This document shows, piece by piece, positions 61,418 to 64,000 of a stretch of DNA of 64,000 nt. Below the pieces are notes generated by a model that was given only the letters and a program-made list of their open reading frames with translations, did not search any database and had not been told where the DNA came from. The stretch is from positions 14,864 to 78,863 of the forward strand of contig JAEXAH010000152.1 of the NCBI GenBank assembly GCA_023458315.1, written 5' to 3'. The stretch is from Pseudomonadota bacterium (GTDB lineage Bacteria; Pseudomonadota; Alphaproteobacteria; Rhodospirillales; Magnetospirillaceae). The position numbers and the translations under genes were made by a program. Position 1 is the first letter of the stretch; each line of letters opens with the position of its first letter.

Positions 61418-61426
61418 GGCGCCGCC

Positions 61427-64000
61427 ATGATCCTGTTCCGCCGCCACAAATGCCGCGTCAACCGCTGGATTCGCCTGATCCCCATCAACTGGCGCATCCC
61501 GCTGGTGGTGGCGCTGAACGCCGGGGTGGCGCTGTCGGTGGGCCTGCTGGCGTGGCACGGCGCCGCCATGGTCCGCCACGATCTCGAGGAATTGCAGACG
61601 GTGCAGTTGCGGTCGCGCCAGCTCACCGACATCGACGGCCAGGCCAGCCGCCTGCAAAGCCTGATCCGGCAATACCTCAACAGCCCCACCGACGAGGTGC
61701 TGAAGGAAATCATCCGCCGGTCCGAGGATCTGTTCGCCGGCCTGGCCGTCACCACGCCCGACAGCCGCGCCACGTCCGAGATGGAGCAGTTGAACGACGC
61801 CGCCCGCCGCTTCGTGGCCGGTTTCCAGCAGCTCAAGGGCATGAACCAGGAAATCGCCCGCATCTATGAAAGCCAGGTGGTGCACACCGCCAGCGAGATG
61901 AGCGGCCTGTACGCCATCCTGAATTCCACCACCCGCTCGCTGCCGGGCACGGTGCTGGCCCCCGCCTTGGTGAAATCCCACGAGGATTTCGTCGAGGCGG
62001 TGATCGCCATCAACAATTTCTATTTCAGCCCGACCCCGGCCAAGGCGGCGGCGGCGCACGACACCCTGTCGCGGGTGATCGAAACCACGCCGGTCCTGGT
62101 GGAACTGGCCAGCAGCGACCTGCAACGGGATGCGTTGCAGGTGATCGCGTCGCGCGCGGCGACCCTGGACGAAGGCATCGAGGCCATCAGCCACGCCATG
62201 GACGAACGCGCCCGCATCCTGGCCAACGAGGTGGACGCCAATCAGGCCATCATGGCCATGGCCATCGACCGCCTGATCGCCCAGGGCCACGAGCGGGAAG
62301 AGGCGTTGCAGGCCCAATCCCACGCCTTGCTGCGGCAGGTGGCGGGCATCGGCGCCCTGGTCGGGCTGGGGCTGCTGCTGGTGGGCGCCCTGGCCAGTTG
62401 GGCCATCGGCCAGTCCATCCGCCAGCCGCTGCTGCGGCTGCGGCAGGTGATGGAAGACGGCGCCCGCGGCGACTGGCACCACGACATCGAGGACCGCGAC
62501 CTGCCCGACGAACTGGCGGCCATGGCCCGCACCGTGGACGTGTTCAAGCGCGACGCCATCGAGAAGCAGCGGCTGGAGGCCGAGCGCGCCGAGACGGTGG
62601 CGCGCGAGGAAGAGGCCAAGCGCCGCACCCTGCAAGATCTGCTGGCCCAGATGGAGGCCCACGAATACGGCCTGTCGGCGCGGCCGCTGGTGCCCGTCGC
62701 CGCCGCCGCCGAGGCCGCCGAGATCGCCGCCGTGTTCAACCGCGTGCTGGCCAAGTTCCAGGAAGCGGCCCGCGACCGCGACGCCGCCATCCGCGAACTG
62801 ACCCAGGCCATGGAGCAGGCGGAATCGGCCAATCAGGCCAAATCCGCCTTCCTGGCGGCCATGAGCCACGAAATCCGCACGCCCATGAACGGCGTCATCG
62901 GCATGCTGGAATTGCTGACCCACACCGCCCTGGACGACGAACAGGGGGCGCTGATCGCCACCATCCGCGATTCCGGCATGGCGCTGCTGGGCATCATCGA
63001 CGACGTCCTGGATTTTTCCAAGATCGAGGCCGGACGGCTGGAACTGGAGCGGGTGCCGGTGGATTTCCACCGGCTGGTGGAAGGCGTCGCCCAGACCCTG
63101 GCCCCCACCGCGTCGAAAAAGGGCCTGACCCTGGCCTGTTTCGTCGATCCGGCCATTCCCCAGCAGGTGCTGGGCGACCCGGTGCGACTGCGGCAGGTGC
63201 TGTACAACCTGACCGGCAACGCCATCAAGTTCACCGAAACCGGCCGCGTCGCCCTGTTCGCCGAAAGGGTCGGCCGCCAGCACCAGCACCAGGGGGACGA
63301 CGACGGCGCCGCCCTGGTGCGGGTGCGGGTGGCCGACACCGGCATCGGCATCCCGCCCGACGTCCAGGACCGCCTGTTCCGGCCGTTCACCCAAGCGGAA
63401 AGCTCGACCACCCGACGCTTCGGCGGCACCGGGCTGGGCCTGTCCATCACCCGCCGCCTGGTGGAATTGATGGGCGGCGCGGTCGGCGTCGCCAGCCAGC
63501 CGGGCCTGGGCGCCACCTTCTGGGCGGAATTGCCGCTGGCCGGGGCCGGGGCCGAAAACATCGACGACACGCCCCCGGCGGTGGATTTCATGGGGTTGCG
63601 GGTGCTGGTGGTCAGCCCCGACACCACCGAACGGGCCTTCGTCGCCCGCCATGTGGAACAGGCAGGCGCCGCCGTGGTGCGGGTGCCGGGCGCCGCCGGG
63701 GCGCTGGCGGCATCGGAACGGGCCACCAACACCCAGGCGCCGTTCGATCTGGCGGTGCTGGCCGGGGACGGCGCCAGCGCCGACGAACTGGTGCCGCTGG
63801 GCGACACGCCGTTGCTGTTCATCGACGGCGCCGAGGACGAAGGCCGCTATCGCCTTGAACGGCTGCCCAATTGCGTCGGGTTCCTGGGGCGGCCGTTGCA
63901 CCCGGCGGCGCTGCTGGCGGCGGTGTCGCGGGTTTCCGCCCTGCGGCCCGGCGCGCCCTGCCCGCCCGCCCCGCCGCCCCGCCCCGGCGCCCTCTGCGCC
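61427..64000 (+). CDS. hybrid sensor histidine kinase, 3' end beyond the window
   Basis: 858 codons are visible without a stop. A cytosolic start and a first membrane helix (about 24-44) lead to a large periplasmic helical domain (45-300), a second helix (about 306-328), a HAMP-like region and a coiled stretch. The kinase core follows: H-box AMSHEIRTPMNGVIG (His481), N-box LYNLTGNAIKFTETG, DTGIGIP and FGGTGLGLSITRRLVELMGG. Then comes a receiver-like domain (LRVLVVSPDTTERAF, FDLAVLAGDG) lacking the acidic pair and the phospho-Asp. A functional receiver or HPt may lie beyond the end. It is co-transcribed with the DctP-type gene. Confidence 0.9.
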   Translation, partial: MILFRRHKCRVNRWIRLIPINWRIPLVVALNAGVALSVGLLAWHGAAMVRHDLEELQTVQLRSRQLTDIDGQASRLQSLIRQYLNSPTDEVLKEIIRRSEDLFAGLAVTTPDSRATSEMEQLNDAARRFVAGFQQLKGMNQEIARIYESQVVHTASEMSGLYAILNSTTRSLPGTVLAPALVKSHEDFVEAVIAINNFYFSPTPAKAAAAHDTLSRVIETTPVLVELASSDLQRDALQVIASRAATLDEGIEAISHAMDERARILANEVDANQAIMAMAIDRLIAQGHEREEALQAQSHALLRQVAGIGALVGLGLLLVGALASWAIGQSIRQPLLRLRQVMEDGARGDWHHDIEDRDLPDELAAMARTVDVFKRDAIEKQRLEAERAETVAREEEAKRRTLQDLLAQMEAHEYGLSARPLVPVAAAAEAAEIAAVFNRVLAKFQEAARDRDAAIRELTQAMEQAESANQAKSAFLAAMSHEIRTPMNGVIGMLELLTHTALDDEQGALIATIRDSGMALLGIIDDVLDFSKIEAGRLELERVPVDFHRLVEGVAQTLAPTASKKGLTLACFVDPAIPQQVLGDPVRLRQVLYNLTGNAIKFTETGRVALFAERVGRQHQHQGDDDGAALVRVRVADTGIGIPPDVQDRLFRPFTQAESSTTRRFGGTGLGLSITRRLVELMGGAVGVASQPGLGATFWAELPLAGAGAENIDDTPPAVDFMGLRVLVVSPDTTERAFVARHVEQAGAAVVRVPGAAGALAASERATNTQAPFDLAVLAGDGASADELVPLGDTPLLFIDGAEDEGRYRLERLPNCVGFLGRPLHPAALLAAVSRVSALRPGAPCPPAPPPRPGALCA

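Noticed and set aside
60329..63901. A 1190-codon open frame on the minus strand
   Set aside because: It is antisense to the DctP gene and the histidine kinase, and its composition (Gln/Gly/His/Arg/Ala-rich, no domain) is that of a shadow frame in high-G+C DNA.

Overview
The window is 64 kb of G+C-rich DNA, about two thirds G+C by eye. Genes are packed densely, with many ATGA or TGATG overlaps. Gene content points to a free-living, metabolically flexible alphaproteobacterium close to Rhodospirillales/Magnetospirillum: CcoG, group 3b-type [NiFe] hydrogenase, NsrR, a DctP-type binding protein, UppP, a polyprenyl diphosphate synthase, and many small conserved alphaproteobacterial proteins. This is inference from protein families; no rRNA or housekeeping marker is present. 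The region looks chromosomal. No integrase, transposase, CRISPR array or phage gene was found.

Layout. 1-2.0 kb: a cut-off gene, a GNAT acetyltransferase and N-formylglutamate amidohydrolase. 2.0-4.5 kb: tRNA-Val(GAC) with promoter and terminator, then a convergent restriction-modification pair of visibly lower G+C, probably acquired. 4.5-7 kb: a translationally coupled MocR-type regulator with LrgA and LrgB. 7-13 kb: CcoG, a single-domain response regulator, a TauE/SafE permease, a rhodanese, a DUF2252 protein and polyprenyl diphosphate synthase. 13-21.7 kb: a TrmN6-like methyltransferase, an MFS/AraC divergent pair, an S49 peptidase, an ABC binding protein, an M48 protease, an Old Yellow Enzyme and several small unknowns. 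21.8-28.3 kb: a minus-strand hydrogenase operon (ferredoxin subunit, cNMP-binding protein, flavin subunit, small and large subunits, DUF559 protein, HExxH protein, maturation protease), with an Rrf2 regulator divergent from it. 29-40.4 kb: unknown His-rich protein, alpha/beta hydrolase, isochorismatase-like hydrolase, DEAD-box helicase, stand-alone AsnC-type domain, MgtC/DUF4010 protein, ferritin-like protein, a second LrgAB pair, fused SpmA-SpmB protein, TerC and GntR. 40.6-47.3 kb: TolC, UppP, a methyltransferase with a polytopic glycosyltransferase-like protein, ParA, CopD-like and NUDIX proteins. 47.7-52.4 kb: a sulfur/nickel run (CysK, SseA, MetC, DUF1007, NicO). 52.4-54.6 kb: a MotA/MotB-like ion-channel pair. 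54.7-58 kb: a type I secretion ABC protein and its HlyD adaptor. 58-60.2 kb: two putative copper-handling proteins, a degenerate phosphorelay protein and NsrR. 60.4-64 kb: a DctP solute receptor and a hybrid histidine kinase that runs off the end.

How parts connect (inference). The hydrogenase needs nickel and a protease; the protease is in the operon and a NicO-type nickel/cobalt transporter lies 25 kb away. CcoG, NsrR and the hydrogenase suggest life at changing oxygen levels. The type I exporter lacks an outer-membrane gene beside it, and the TolC homologue 12 kb away could supply it.

The least expected structures are: a family of terminal-inverted-repeat elements (MITE-like), with copies at 11.7, 28.9 and 33.2 kb and relatives at 47.3-47.6 kb; other palindromic repeats lodged inside the hydrogenase operon; a protein that looks like a fused HPt and receiver in which both phospho-sites are lost; an EpmC-like HExxH protein in the hydrogenase operon; and a solute receptor paired with a sensor kinase without any transporter.
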